Source: Mesocentrotus franciscanus (lineage: Eukaryota; Echinodermata; Echinoidea; Camarodonta; Strongylocentrotidae). Taken from it: 64,000 nt of DNA. The first letter of the stretch is position 1. Each line of letters begins with the position of its first letter. A program made the position numbers and the translations under genes. Where the stretch lies: NCBI GenBank assembly GCA_037976565.1, contig CP137682.1, positions 2,854,867-2,918,866 of the forward strand, written 5' to 3'. Below the pieces are notes generated by a model. It saw nothing but the letters and a program-made list of their open reading frames with translations, did not search any database and was not told the origin of the DNA. Below are positions 44,945 to 55,589 of this stretch, in pieces.

Positions 44945-45023
44945 CGTCTGCTCAGAGCCAGAAGGACATTAACTCTGTGTTAAAGTATAGGAGTTTAAAC
45001 CCTTCTGGCTTCAAACTGAGGAT
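44945..45023. repeat. ~80-bp palindromic hairpin repeat, copy 9
   Basis: This is one of the best preserved copies: TCAGAGCCAGAAGGACATTA, loop ACTCTGTGTTAAAGTATAGG (minus orientation), then AGTTTAAACCCTTCTGGCTT. The stem has only a few mismatches. Confidence 0.88.
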
Positions 45024-45084
45024 TTTTTTTTTTTTAGGGGGATACAATTTCGAACCAATTGATTGATGAGGTAAAAAAACAAAC

Positions 45085-45087
<3 letters not shown>

Positions 45088-45123
<36 letters not shown>

Positions 45124-45124
45124 T
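45088..45124. repeat. (CT)n microsatellite
   Basis: An uninterrupted CT run, followed by CCTTCTCC-type pyrimidine sequence to ~45165. Confidence 0.92.
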
Positions 45125-45165
45125 CTCCATCTTTACTCCTCCCCTCTCTCTTTCTCTCTTCCCCC

Positions 45166-46154
45166 AACCATCACATATCGCTGTGACGTTTGTAATTGAT
45201 ATACCTTATACTACCAGTAACATTTGAAGTCACATGATAGCGCTGTGGCCTTGCACAAATTATTCCTGGATCATAGACACAAAATATATCAGATGTTGAG
45301 AAGAGAGAAGAGAGAAAGAGGGGTGAAAGAAATTTCCTGAAAGTTGTAGAAACATGCAAATAATTTGCTGCTGCAAACCGACTATCTCATGTACTTAAGT
45401 CTCTATGCTCTTACGTCAATTCACAAAACCTCTAATAGAGATATTACAGATAGTGTGTATGTCCTATCTGTGAAATTTAAACGTTGGCAGTGTCCTAATA
45501 TTCAAATTATGCAAGGAAACCCGTTTACTTTCTAGACTTCCCTGTCAGACACTATTGAGTGACTGACTGACTTCATTTTTCTTCGGTAATAACATACATA
45601 AAATGAGCTGTAAAAGGTACATGAGCATTTGTCTACATCAATAACCCACTTCTTTTAATGGCCAAAATTAAACTGATTGAATCTTTGGGCAGCACAAAAC
45701 GTACGACCATACGGTACATGGGTCTGAAAATCAAACTATTTTCTAAGCATAATTTTCAAAATGCGAAAATTCCTAATAGTCGATATTATTCCACATAAAG
45801 GCAATTACCAGTTCTTATCTCTTCAGGGGAGTTTTTAGTTGGTATTATCTCTTGTTTACCATCATGATCTTTATAGAATATCTTCTGGTTAAAATTATGT
45901 GTAAATGCTGATTCATAAAGAACACATATTTTCACGAAATCCATGACCGACCTTAACTGTACATGTACCTTTAAACCTATACAAGAAAACTTACTACATT
46001 TGGGCTACAGAGGGAGCAGTATCTTGTATTCAAACTCTGTGCTTTGATCGCAGCACGGGATAATGTAAATATCGTGCAGCAAGTTATGTCAAATAGTATG
46101 TTCATATCTACATTAGCTACATGTAGTTTTCTTATTATCTGCCTCTGCCCCCTC
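45166..46154. other. AT-rich sequence without a recognised feature
   Basis: AAAAGGTACATGAG (45615) and GTACATGTACCTTTAA (45959) are loosely inverted and could be decayed TTAA-type ends, but the match is too short to call. Confidence 0.4.
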
Positions 46155-46180
46155 CCCATCTCTCTATCGATCTCTCCTTA

Positions 46181-46218
<38 letters not shown>

Positions 46219-46420
46219 CTTCTCTCCTTCTCTCTCTCGCTTTCTCTCCTTCTCTCTCGCTCTCTCTCTTTCACTATCTATATTCCTCTATCTCACGTTT
46301 TTCTTGTTCTGACTGATATTGTAATCGGGACTTAAAGCCAAGCATACATTCTTTCTCCCTTCCTTCCTCCATTCCTATCCCCACCCCCCCTCTCTCTCTC
46401 TCTCTCTCTCCCTCTCCTTT
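46155..46420. repeat. CT-rich microsatellites
   Basis: CT runs lie at 46180-46275 and 46388-46418, with unique sequence between. Confidence 0.9.
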
Positions 46421-46599
46421 ACACCAGCAAAATAATGTTCATATCATACCACATCAGGCTGTCCTGTTTTACTTCCAAGCTACCCCGAAAACACCATTTC
46501 AAACAACAGAGGGAGCCATATTCCATCACGTAATACAAAGCATTGACTCAGTAGTGCAATGTTAGTTTAATTGCATGAGCCTTCCTCATTATCTGTTTG

Positions 46600-46624
46600 T
46601 CTATATCTCTGTCTCTGTCTGCGC

Positions 46625-46659
<35 letters not shown>

Positions 46660-46745
46660 ACTCTGTCTCTCTCTCTCTCTCTGTCTCTCTCTGTCTCTCT
46701 CTATCTCTCTCTATCTCTCTCTCCTTCCCTTCTGCTATCTTTCTC
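46600..46745. repeat. CT-rich microsatellite
   Basis: CT runs with regular GT and AT interruptions (CTCTGTCTCTCTC). It ends about 70 bp before the plus-strand SINE head. Confidence 0.9.
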
Positions 46746-46813
46746 TCCTTCATAAGTCTGCTTTTTCTTAAATAATAAAACTAATTTAAAACATTTTTCT
46801 TTCCATCTGTACT

Positions 46814-47011
46814 TATATGGCTCAGTGGTAGAGCAATGGTCTCGTAACCGGGAGGTCCTGGGTTCAAAACTAAGTCGATGCCCTTTGGTAAGGCATTATT
46901 CCTCGTAACCAAGTCCCATGGAGAGGACTTAAAGCCGTCAGTCCCCTGGTTGCTTACTTACCGGTACAAGCAATTATACGCATGCTTACTTAGCAGTCAG
47001 GTAAAACAAAC
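46814..47011 (+). repeat. tRNA-derived SINE, plus-strand copy
   Basis: The tRNA-like head has an A box TGGCTCAGTGGTAGAG (46818) and a B box GGTTCAAAAC (46861). It is followed by the body ATGCCCTTTGGTAAGGCATT, AAGTCCCATGGAGAGGACTT, AAAGCCGTCAGTCCCCTGGT and TGCTTACTTACCGG. The 3' end is TTAGCAGTCAGGTAAAACAA then CAAACA. From memory this matches the general design of sea urchin tRNA-derived SINEs. Pol III box sequences are intact enough that transcription is possible, but not shown. Confidence 0.92.
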
Positions 47012-47253
47012 AAACATATCCATGTAAGTTCAACTCTGTGAACAAACTGCAAACCTTTGGCTGCAAGTTAAGTAGCTTTCGACAATACATAATTTATCAG
47101 ACTGTAAACAAAATTCAAAACCTAATAATGAATGTCAAATCTTACTGTGTCAAAGAAATTGAATAGATAATTCAGTAGCACGAAAGCATCTTTGTCATTT
47201 TCATTATTTGTATGCATTTTATCACTTGGTAATATATTTCAAAAGGAAATGTT

Positions 47254-47332
47254 TGTCTGTTTGAAGCCAGAAGGGCATTAACTCATATACTCTTAACACA
47301 AAGTTAGCATCCTTTTAACTCTGATCAGATGA
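47254..47332. repeat. ~80-bp palindromic hairpin repeat, copy 10
   Basis: GTCTGTTTGAAGCCAGAAGG then GCATTAACTCATATACTC and TTAACACAAAGTTAGCATCC form left arm, plus-oriented loop and partial right arm. The right outer arm is degraded (TTTTAACTCTGATCAGATGA). Confidence 0.86.
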
Positions 47333-47423
47333 TGATAAGAGAGGTACAAGGCCTTTGTTTTTTTACATTGGATTTCATATTATATTCATTTAAAAATATC
47401 CATAGAATATCTTAACCATTTAA

Positions 47424-47768
47424 AGGCCCCTCTAAAGTGTTGGGAGCCCAAAATTCGCCAACAATTTGATGGCAAAATTTCACTTAAAATGTATCATAAT
47501 GTGAACAAGGATGTCATTTAAGACACACTTCTGCAAAGATTTCCCCCAAGAAAATGTGTTTGAAGACAAATATTGATAAAAGAAAACATAATTTGGGTTT
47601 TCCTTTGACCTAAATTTTGTATTCTTTCATCAATTTTCAACTTCAAACACTTTTTTTTTTTAATCCTTGCAGAAATGTGTCTTTCATGACATCCTCTTTC
47701 ACATTATGATACAATTTAAGTGAAATTTCGCCATCACATTTTGGGGCTCCCAACACTTTAGAGGGGCT
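47424..47768. mobile_element. Full-length palindromic TTAA-flanked element, family H
   Basis: TTAA at 47420-47423 and 47769-47772 bracket 345 bp that are inverted over nearly the whole length. Pairs include AGGCCCCTCTAAAGTGTTGG with its inverse at the right end, TTTCACTTAAAATGTATCAT with ATGATACAATTTAAGTGAAA, and TGTCATTTAAGACACA with TGTGTCTTTCATGACA. The centre near 47600 is also self-complementary. There is no ORF. If transcribed it would make a ~160-bp double-stranded stem. Confidence 0.88.
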
Positions 47769-47966
47769 TTAAAATTCCTCAGACTCTAAGAAAGAAAAAA
47801 ACCCACACGAAACTGGAAGAAAAAAAATCAGATACCATTTGCTACACTTTCTTCACAACACCAAAGACCACACATAATGTATAAGGCTGTCAAGATAGAA
47901 CACACTAGTCTGAGAACTCTTGATGGAAACAGCTTTCGACTAACAAGAAAAGAAAGTATATGAATA

Positions 47967-47992
47967 GGAGAGTGAGAGAGAGAGGGAGAGAG
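47967..47992. repeat. (GA)n microsatellite
   Basis: A short GA run with one GGG interruption. Confidence 0.8.
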
Positions 47993-48464
47993 GACCATAT
48001 TATCCCTTCTATTTGTGAATGGACCCTCCAGTCTAATTCCTCACAATAAAGGAGCAAATATTTTCACTTCAGCTTTTGTGGTAATTGTGAAGTGGTTGCC
48101 GAACCATAGGAGGGCCAATTGACAAAAAACGGTGGCTGTTTTCTTTCACTGTGAGCATTAGGAATGTTGTTTCTGAAAAAATTGAAAGTTTAGAACGGTA
48201 CACGATGAAATTTGATTTGACAAAAGGTGGAAGGTGATAATAGAGAAGTGAACAGTGCATGAATATAGTTGACTTGATGTGGAATAAAACATAGGCCCAT
48301 CCTTTTGATTTTTCCTAATTTTTGTATCGAGACGAAAAATGGAATAACTACTTTATCATTCCACCATAAACTTGCTTATTTCTGTTTTTATTTGATTAAT
48401 CGTTTCACTTGGCCGTCATATCATCAAATTTAATATCACTTGTGGAGGTTTTTTAACACCCTTT

Positions 48465-48469
<5 letters not shown>

Positions 48470-48507
<38 letters not shown>
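48470..48507. repeat. (CT)n microsatellite
   Basis: An uninterrupted CT run after an eight-T run. Confidence 0.92.
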
Positions 48508-48509
<2 letters not shown>

Positions 48510-48562
48510 CTCTGTAACACACTCCTTACTCCATGACCGCTAGCTCACCAATATACATATAC

Positions 48563-48638
48563 ATCTTCTGAAAGACAGGACAACATTTACTCATATCTTT
48601 TCAAATGAGTTTAGTGCCTTTCTCGCTTCCAGAACAAA
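48563..48638. repeat. Hairpin-family copy, degenerate
   Basis: TTCTGAAAGACAGGACAACA and TTTACTCATAT, then GAGTTTAGTGCCTTTCTCGC and TTCCAGAACA, follow the family order with many changes. Confidence 0.5.
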
Positions 48639-48654
48639 TTTTCTTTTTCTTTGA

Positions 48655-48682
48655 CAGTCTGCCTGTCTGTCTGTCTGTCTGT
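48655..48682. repeat. (CTGT)n microsatellite
   Basis: Tetranucleotide CTGT units, about six. Confidence 0.9.
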
Positions 48683-49978
48683 CAATCTTTCTCCTTCTTC
48701 TGTTACCATCCCTCACTTCTATACCCCCACATCTGATATCTTCACCTCCATATTTGCACCCCTCTGTGTCTCTTCACACCCCCTTCTACCGGTGTCATCT
48801 CACCCTTCATACCAGTCAGAAAGGATCAGCCATACAATAGTGATAGGCGTGAAGTGGATTACGGTGCCTGTCACCTCAATAGAAAAGGAAAACCTATATG
48901 GTAAGGGGTGCGTCGTTGTACCCCTCAATGGGGGCTTGCTCTGCAATTGAGACCAATTCCAATGGGGTCAAACGGCTCTGTCTGCTTGGAGAGCTCTTTT
49001 CAGGGGTAGGGTGTCTGAACAACTTGAATGTTGTGGAAGTGAAGAACTTTCAGTTTCCAGTCCATTGTATTTGCAGAGGGGTTGCTTGGACAAACATTCC
49101 AGAATAGAACCAACTTCACCGAGGGTGAGGACAGTGTCTTGGAATGTGTAGGCTTTTAGCCAAGGTTTGTAAAGATGAAAGTCTACTCAATGGAATTTGG
49201 GACAGCAAAGTCATAACATCTACAGTACAAAATACAATATGCACTTCTAATTTGAAGTAGGAATGCCAGTCAATAACAACAAGCACTTCACTGGAAAGTC
49301 TCATTATCTTGTATCTACTTCATGGTATTTTGTTTGTTTGTTTTGTTCTTGTGTTTTGCTGTTGATACCATTGCAAATGCACTCTGGATCAGACATGAGC
49401 ATGATACAAAAATAATATTATCATGCACACTTCAAAAACAAGTATCAATTCAGTACAAGCACACTCAAGTGATTTTACATCTTCATAAAACTAGATCCTA
49501 AAGATTCACAATCTTGAATTCAAAACCATTTTTTTTGTTGGAATCATCATTTGCAATGTCAAATATGTACTTACACCCAACCTTTCATGTCTGCATTGAC
49601 TCATTAATTTGCAAATAACATTTTTAGTTTCACTTCAGATTATATCAAACGATAATAATCTAAAATTTCAGCTTGTAAATTTGTCAACATCCTCAAAAAC
49701 ATTGCATAGTTTTTCCTTTCAACACAAACTGTACTGATACCATGCCATATACTGAATCCACAAGTACACTTGTTTAGATGTTTAGATAGCCAGTCATGTG
49801 AATCCATGATTATTCAGAACTAATTACCCAGATCTTATTATACTTTCTCAAAAGATCATTAGTGGAGCAAGGAGTCTTTTATCCACCCACATGTATTCTT
49901 TAAGGGGGAAAAAGATGTAATTACGTTAAGGTTTGTGGTTTTAATTAAATGAAATCAACTGTAGTAACGTGATCATTA
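48683..49978. other. Sequence without a recognised feature
   Basis: Open frames at 48651-49107 lack coding-like codon use and known motifs. The remainder is AT-rich without repeat copies. Confidence 0.42.
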
Positions 49979-50343
49979 GCAGCATTTACACAGAAAGCCA
50001 AAATTATTGATTGTTCTCACATTCCGGTGTTTTGTCACAAGTTGCTAGGCAACTACAAGTAAACACAACAAAAAAGTCAAATAAGAGCCCACCTCTAAAG
50101 TGTGGTTTTCTGAAATGCCAGAAGAAATTTCACCGAGTTTTCAGAGAGTAAATTCTCACTCTCAAAACATTGGTGAATGATTCGGGTTTTTGGTCACATG
50201 ACTCTCCTCGCTTCCTTGTGATCGCACGCAGAGCTAGCAAAACAACAAGTCATGCATGCACATTACTCACCCCAAAAAAAAAACACAGAAAGAGCAAACG
50301 TTGATGAATTTTATGGGTTTTTTTCCAGTAGTGTAAATGGCAG
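49979..50343. mobile_element. ~370-bp TIR element family, copy 3
   Basis: It has ends GCAGCATTTACACAG and GTAGTGTAAATGGCAG, the core CATGACTCTCCTCGCTTCCT, and TTCTCACATTCCGGTGTTTT in common with copy 1/2. TA lies directly outside both ends (49977-49978, 50344-50345). The internal inverted end is more decayed (TTTTCAGAGAGTAAATTCTC). Confidence 0.87.
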
Positions 50344-50902
50344 TAAAAAAAAACAAAAAATATTTGCTCCAGTGACAATCGTTTTTAGCTTTTATAGCTC
50401 TCTTTCATTAAAAAATATAGGGTTAGGACTAGAGTTGCAATTAAATTGTAGGGCTTTGTGTGCTTGGTCCTGGATTGAAGTGCTGAATTTGGTTAACACT
50501 GTCAAATCATGTGTTGCAGAACTGCATTGTACGTTAAACTAGAGATGACCCCTGTTTAACAGCATCATTTCTCAAACTCCATGACATTTCAATAAATCAT
50601 ACACAAACACAACAACATTCCTAAAGTTACAGAGCTACTGTACTGCGATAGGCAGCAAAGCAACCTTTGCAAAACTAATCTTTATATAGAGCCCCGCCAC
50701 CTTTGTGTGCCAGTCTCATAATAATGTACATGTTTTGATAAATTATCTCAAACAATGACACGGCTCCTATCCCCCGCAGGTCAGAGAATATTCAATTCTC
50801 CCATTTTATTCAGGACTAGGTTGTTTACATTTCACAAGAGTGATGACATTGTAAAGTATCTGTTTGCACAAAACTCACCAAGAAAAACATATAGTTTCAT
50901 TG
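50344..50902. other. Sequence without a recognised feature
   Basis: A 96-codon frame at 50252-50542 begins inside the preceding mobile element and shows no family resemblance. Nothing else is seen. Confidence 0.42.
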
Positions 50903-51204
50903 GGGTGGTATTCTCGAAAGCGGACTAACTTTAGTCCATGGTTTAATCCTCCGACTAAGTATGGAATGCCAAGTGTCCATATGAATATATTTTTTGAATA
51001 ATTTGATATGTCCCTAAATTACTATGATAACATAATTATTTCATAGTTATATTGTTGTTTATTAAATATGTTATTACATTTTATTTTAATTTAGTGGCAG
51101 ATTAAATTATTCAAAAACATATTCATATGGACACTTGGCATTCCATACTTAGTCGGAGGATTAAACCATGGACTAAAGTTAGTCCGCTTTCGAGAATACC
51201 ACCC
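50903..51204. mobile_element. Foldback element with near-identical ~100-bp arms
   Basis: The left arm starts GGGTGGTATTCTCGAAAGCG then GACTAACTTTAGTCCATGG and TTTAATCCTCCGACTAAGTA. The right arm is its inverse from 51104 to 51204 with almost no mismatches, and weaker pairing continues inward. ATT occurs directly outside on both sides if one extra left G belongs to the element. The central ~50 bp is AT-rich. It has no ORF. High arm identity argues for a recent insertion or arm homogenisation. Confidence 0.9.
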
Positions 51205-51854
51205 ATTATGTTTAACAGATGACACTGAATAAACAAAATTTAAAGCAGTGAAATGCCATAAGGTAAAATATGAAATGTAATAGAACTAAATAATATTCAT
51301 GTATAATAAATTGACATTCTGAACCACATTATTTATGACTCTATCATTTGAAAGCTTAATTGAACATGCAACTTCTACCCTCATTGATTTATAGCAGGCT
51401 TTATATTGTCTTCTTTTAAAGCCTGTCTGCACTAGTTTGGCCAGGAGGAATTAGACCACCCTGCTGGTCACTGACAGGTGGTTATCTAATCGACTCAGCT
51501 TTCAATTAACATAAGAAAAAGAGGATCATGGGGGACCAACGGGCACCGCTTAGGCATTGTTTTCTATATAGAGGGAGCAAGTAGCTACAAGTAGTGCAGT
51601 GGGGCTTTAAATGAACTTTACAGACAATGCTTTGAAAGGGTGATTGCCTCTTGCAACTTACAAGTCAAATTTAAAAAATTTGCAGAGTGGTTTGAAAATG
51701 GTAATTCAATTTCATATTCCAAAATAGGTTGAATACATGTGTTGACTGTTACAATGAGTTTTCAGTCGCCCTCAATCACACATCTGCTAGATGATGTACA
51801 TGACCCTTCCTACAGTTAACCTCTTCAGATTGAAGAAAAATTATCCAAAACTCA
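51205..51854. other. Sequence without a recognised feature
   Basis: I see no inverted repeat, hairpin copy or exon-like segment. Confidence 0.45.
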
Positions 51855-52113
51855 TATAAAGAAATGTCGTCTAAACAATCATAATAGTATAGCAAGAGGG
51901 GCATACAGACTGGACAAAAATATCGTATAAAGAACATCATATAAAAATCTAATTTTGAAGAGATCCAATGACATGACAGCTGGCCAATCACGATAAGCCC
52001 TGCCCAGTTATAAGATTTTTGTAGGACGTTCAGACTCAATACGGGACCCTGATTCTTTATTCGATTTTGTTTGAAACGATGCTCAAACGATGCTCAAACG
52101 AGTGTTTTGTGAA
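51855..52113. repeat. Diverged relative of the 27.5-kb composite element
   Basis: TATCGTATAAAGAACATCAT matches CGTCGTATAAAGAATCATCG in the 27514 element, and TGATTCTTTATTCGATTTTG then TTGAAACGATGCTCAAACG matches GTGATTCTTTATCGAGTTCT then TTCGAAACGATGCCCAAACC. GATGCTCAAAC is repeated twice in tandem here. Ends were not identified. Confidence 0.55.
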
Positions 52114-52366
52114 ACAGCGTTTCTCTATGAATGTTCAAACTAGAAATAAATGGGATATCGTATTTCATTGCATGTATAGCTATGTGTTTCTCATTAAGCT
52201 ATACCATGAATTCATATAGTCTGAATGCAGAGTACGACAGGGAGATGACAGAAGACCAGATGTCATTTAGGGTCAGTTTTTCAATTTGTGCAGAAAGATT
52301 GGACATTATGACAAAATAGGTGTAGAATGAGAACACAAATATAGATCACGGCACCTGTTATTGCCC

Positions 52367-52378
52367 CCCCCCCCCTTC
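52367..52378. repeat. Poly-C run
   Basis: About a dozen C bases, prone to length error. Confidence 0.8.
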
Positions 52379-52993
52379 TCCCTCCATTACTCTGGCAATC
52401 GCATTGACTTGGATAGGAAAGGTTGCTGACCTGTAATGGCACGAAAGGTTACAATATTTTCTTATGGCATGCTACAGTATTGTATTATAAATGGTTGACA
52501 AATTTTTGTGTACACTTTGCATTAAAAGCCTAGGCCTATATTATTCAGAAAACAGCATGGGGTGGATTATGATTGAATGGGTGACACACATGATTAGGTA
52601 ACTTTATAGCAGTACTTATTCATGTATTTGTAAGATCAACTACCGGTATCTAACATGCACTATGGAAGTCAAATATCTTACTATATCCAAAAAAAAAGTA
52701 AACTAATGTCACAGTAAGTGCCAATGAAACTTATTTCATTTTTTGTTCTGAGGGTCTGGAGCAAGAGTACAAGAACTATGTTTTTATTATGATATTTTTT
52801 AGGTCTAAAGTAGAATTTAGGGGCTAGATCTAGTTCATGTGAGTAATATATTTCACACTTGTATAACACATACATTATTTCAATGCACTTTACGGTACAA
52901 TCAAGAGAAAGAAGAATAGAAAAACACCAAAGAAAGAAAACCAAATATCGTAAATGAAAGGAAAATCACCAAACAAACGGAAGGAAAGAAAGA

Positions 52994-53072
52994 AAAAGAT
53001 GAAAGAAAGGAAATCAAAAAGATCAAAGAAAAAGATCAAAGAAAAAGATCAAAGAAAAAGGCCAAAGACCAA
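52994..53072. repeat. Minisatellite, 13-bp unit GATCAAAGAAAAA
   Basis: Three to four near-identical GATCAAAGAAAAA units sit within a longer GAAA-rich purine stretch (52905-53090). Confidence 0.88.
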
Positions 53073-53416
53073 AGAAAGAGAGGAAAGCTGACAAAAGGAT
53101 GGGCAAAAGCTCACAGCCCATCTATAACCATGGCCATACACCTCATGCTAAGCTGTGTAAAGTGTACTAGAGAGACAAGATGAAAACCCTTTTGTATGTC
53201 ACAAAGCTGAAGAGCAAATTACTTAATTTACACAGCAAACATTCAGTTCTCAATTGCCCTATTCTAATGTAAACCAATAAAGCTTTTGTCAGTTGGCAAT
53301 GCATGATGAATAGTAGATCTAGTAAGCTTTGAAAATGATAGCAACGTGTGGATGCTCCTGCTGTTTCTCCTTCAAAGTTGGCGATAACTTCATTATTTAG
53401 GAGATTTTATTCTTAA

Positions 53417-53914
53417 AGGTAATGCAAAGTTTTGGGAAATTTGAAAATTGGATGGATAGTAATTCTTTAAAATTTGGATATATTTGGATACCCCTGTGGA
53501 TGTATTATAAGCACTAGAAAATTTAGCCCTTAAAACACTTCTGCTTTCGAGAAATTGAATAATCACAAATTTATCGGTGCTCCAGGTAAATTTCAAATAT
53601 TTCAAATAGCGCCTAAGGCCATTCCATGGCAGCTGCGACCATGAACATCTCAGATAATGCAGTTCTGATATATAATTTCCAAACGGGAATAGCAAATCGG
53701 TTGATTGTAGTCAAGAAACATTGTTTTAAAGCTAAAGTAATATCAGTCTTGAGAGGGAGCTATACAACATAAAGAGTTTATTATTTACAATTTCATCACT
53801 TTAGACTCAATTTCAACAGCGACAACGATCATTGAATATGGTAAAATCGCATATGCTTCCAATATGGTCATTTAAACCAAAATCATGACCCCATACCAAA
53901 ACTTTGTATTACCT
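53417..53914. mobile_element. TTAA-flanked TIR element (T2/Kolobok-like), family E, complete copy
   Basis: TTAA at 53413-53416 and 53915-53918 bracket 498 bp with ends AGGTAATGCAAAGTTTTGG and the inverse of AGGTAATACAAAGTTTTGG (one mismatch in 19). The left ~200 bp is shared with the truncated copy at 37811. There is no transposase motif in any frame, so it is non-autonomous. Confidence 0.87.
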
Positions 53915-53918
53915 TTAA

Positions 53919-54467
53919 CTACGAAAGATAATGATTAGATTGTTTCAAATTCATTAATTCACCATTAGAGCTATATATTAATGGCATCTGTCAGAACTAA
54001 CAAAAACAGTTTTACAAAAAACCTTCCTTTATCATCCATTGAAATACACAATAATGCAATGAAATAATAGGAATAGTAAAGGTGATAATATAGTAATGGC
54101 GTTAATGATAACATTCGTTAGCTAAAGTGATTTGGCGGACAAACAAGGAAGAATCTCTATCTCTAAATTTGGAATTGAAGGTGTGGGATCCAAAACAAGA
54201 CATAACTATACAATGCACATGTGAATTATTCATGATCAGGATAAATCAGGAAGGGTGCACTTTAACTGTGCTCTTTTCATAACAAGTCAATACAAGTGGA
54301 TATTTCCTGCTCTATCTTATCCAGCATAAAGGTGTCCTATTAATCCTTGTACATGGTAAGAGTGACATATGTAAGTCTTCATTTTACTCTGTAAAAGTTG
54401 CTTATTTGCTGACTTCATTTTGATCTATTCCTTAGTGTGTACAGACAGACTAGCAGCAAAGGCAAAT
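53919..54467. other. AT-rich sequence without a recognised feature
   Basis: Nothing beyond short AT-rich words. Confidence 0.45.
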
Positions 54468-54482
54468 ACTACTACTACTACT
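54468..54482. repeat. (CTA)n microsatellite
   Basis: Five CTA units directly precede the TATAGCGC repeat. Confidence 0.8.
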
Positions 54483-54486
54483 AACA

Positions 54487-54706
54487 ATAGTGGGTTCTTG
54501 TATAGCGCTCATATCTGTCAGACTTGACACTCCTGGCGCTCCACAATTATTACCAAGGCTTTAGCATGGCTGCCATTACAGTGCTCTAGCATTTCAAGGA
54601 ATTAATTCCTGCCAGGTACCCATTTACATCACCTTGGTCGAGTGTGGCAAATGTAGATTAATGTCTTGCCAAAGGACATTAGTGCCGCGGGTGCACCAAA
54701 GGGGTG
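54487..54706 (+). repeat. Interspersed repeat of the 'TATAGCGC ... CCAGGTACCCATT' type, 3'-truncated
   Basis: CTTGTATAGCGCTCATATCT, CTCCTGGCGCTCCACAATTA, GCCAGGTACCCATTTACATC, CTTGGTCGAGTGTGGCAAAT and GTCTTGCCAAAGGACATTAG follow the order of a repeat that I recall from many invertebrate and fish genomes. It usually continues into a tRNA-like GGGATTTGAACCC region. Here the sequence leaves the pattern after GTGCCGCGGGTG, so the copy looks truncated. Confidence 0.7.
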
Positions 54707-55581
54707 AGAATACAAAGAAGCAATACAACATTTTGTTAACCTATGTTCCTGATATCAATTGTGTAATACATGTACCTCTGTGGCCATCCATTGTGAAGCA
54801 ATTTGATGACCACAAACAAAAAATTACAAAGTAGATATCCATGTATTGTCTAAGGAGAAGTATGGATAGGAGAACAGATGACCGACGCAAGGAGCTAGCT
54901 GTAGTAACTCCTTGACCAAGTATCAGGGCTCCACACTCTTTTAGTTTCCATATCGCAAAGGGGGAAGGGGGAGGGGGCAATTGCAATGTTTGTAATATGA
55001 GCCCCATATTAACATTTTGAATTTTGGTGGTCTTGACTAAGTTTACTTACGTTTTGGGTGCCTATGTACCTGTTAATGTCGAGTCCCACCTTCCATGTCC
55101 GGAGGCGAGGGGTTGTTTACTAACGACAGCAATAACATTATATTGAAAAAGAGGAAATCTTCTCCTAAACCTAATCCTAACAGCATACTTTACCTAAAAC
55201 CGTAACCAGGAAAAGATCTAAGAAATATCAAGGACAAATTTCCTATTTCTGAAGGTTTGCTATATACTTAAGCAAAGGTATATATATATATATATAATTA
55301 CTTCTTGGCATGATTGAGAAGGAAAGGGAGGGTTTCCATAGTTACTATTTCTTCATAACTGATTGTTAAATCACAAGTGCATATATTTGCCGGTTAAAAT
55401 TGGACAAACATGTTTTTACTTAGTGCAGAAAGAATGTGGAGAGTGGAGAGTGGAACATTGCATCACAAATCTAGTCACATGACTCAGGAAACTCTGAAGG
55501 TCATCATAGCATAGGAAGACAAACTTGAACTGTTGTCAAATTTTCTTTCCATTTCATTTCATTTTGAGATCCAGAAAGTGT
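54707..55581. other. Sequence without a recognised gene
   Basis: A short TA run lies at 55278-55297. A 17-codon coding-like string (MDRRTDDRRKELAVVTP, plus, about 54862) ends in TGA and is too short to call. Confidence 0.4.
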
Positions 55582-55589
55582 GTGAATTC
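55582..55589 (+). repeat. Left target site duplication GTGAATTC
   Basis: It precedes the TAGTGTTGT end and is repeated exactly at 56273-56280. Confidence 0.9.

Noticed and set aside
46818..46880. Possible tRNA gene
   Set aside because: A- and B-box words are present, but the cloverleaf is incomplete and the sequence continues into a SINE body shared with the copy at 18105-18335.
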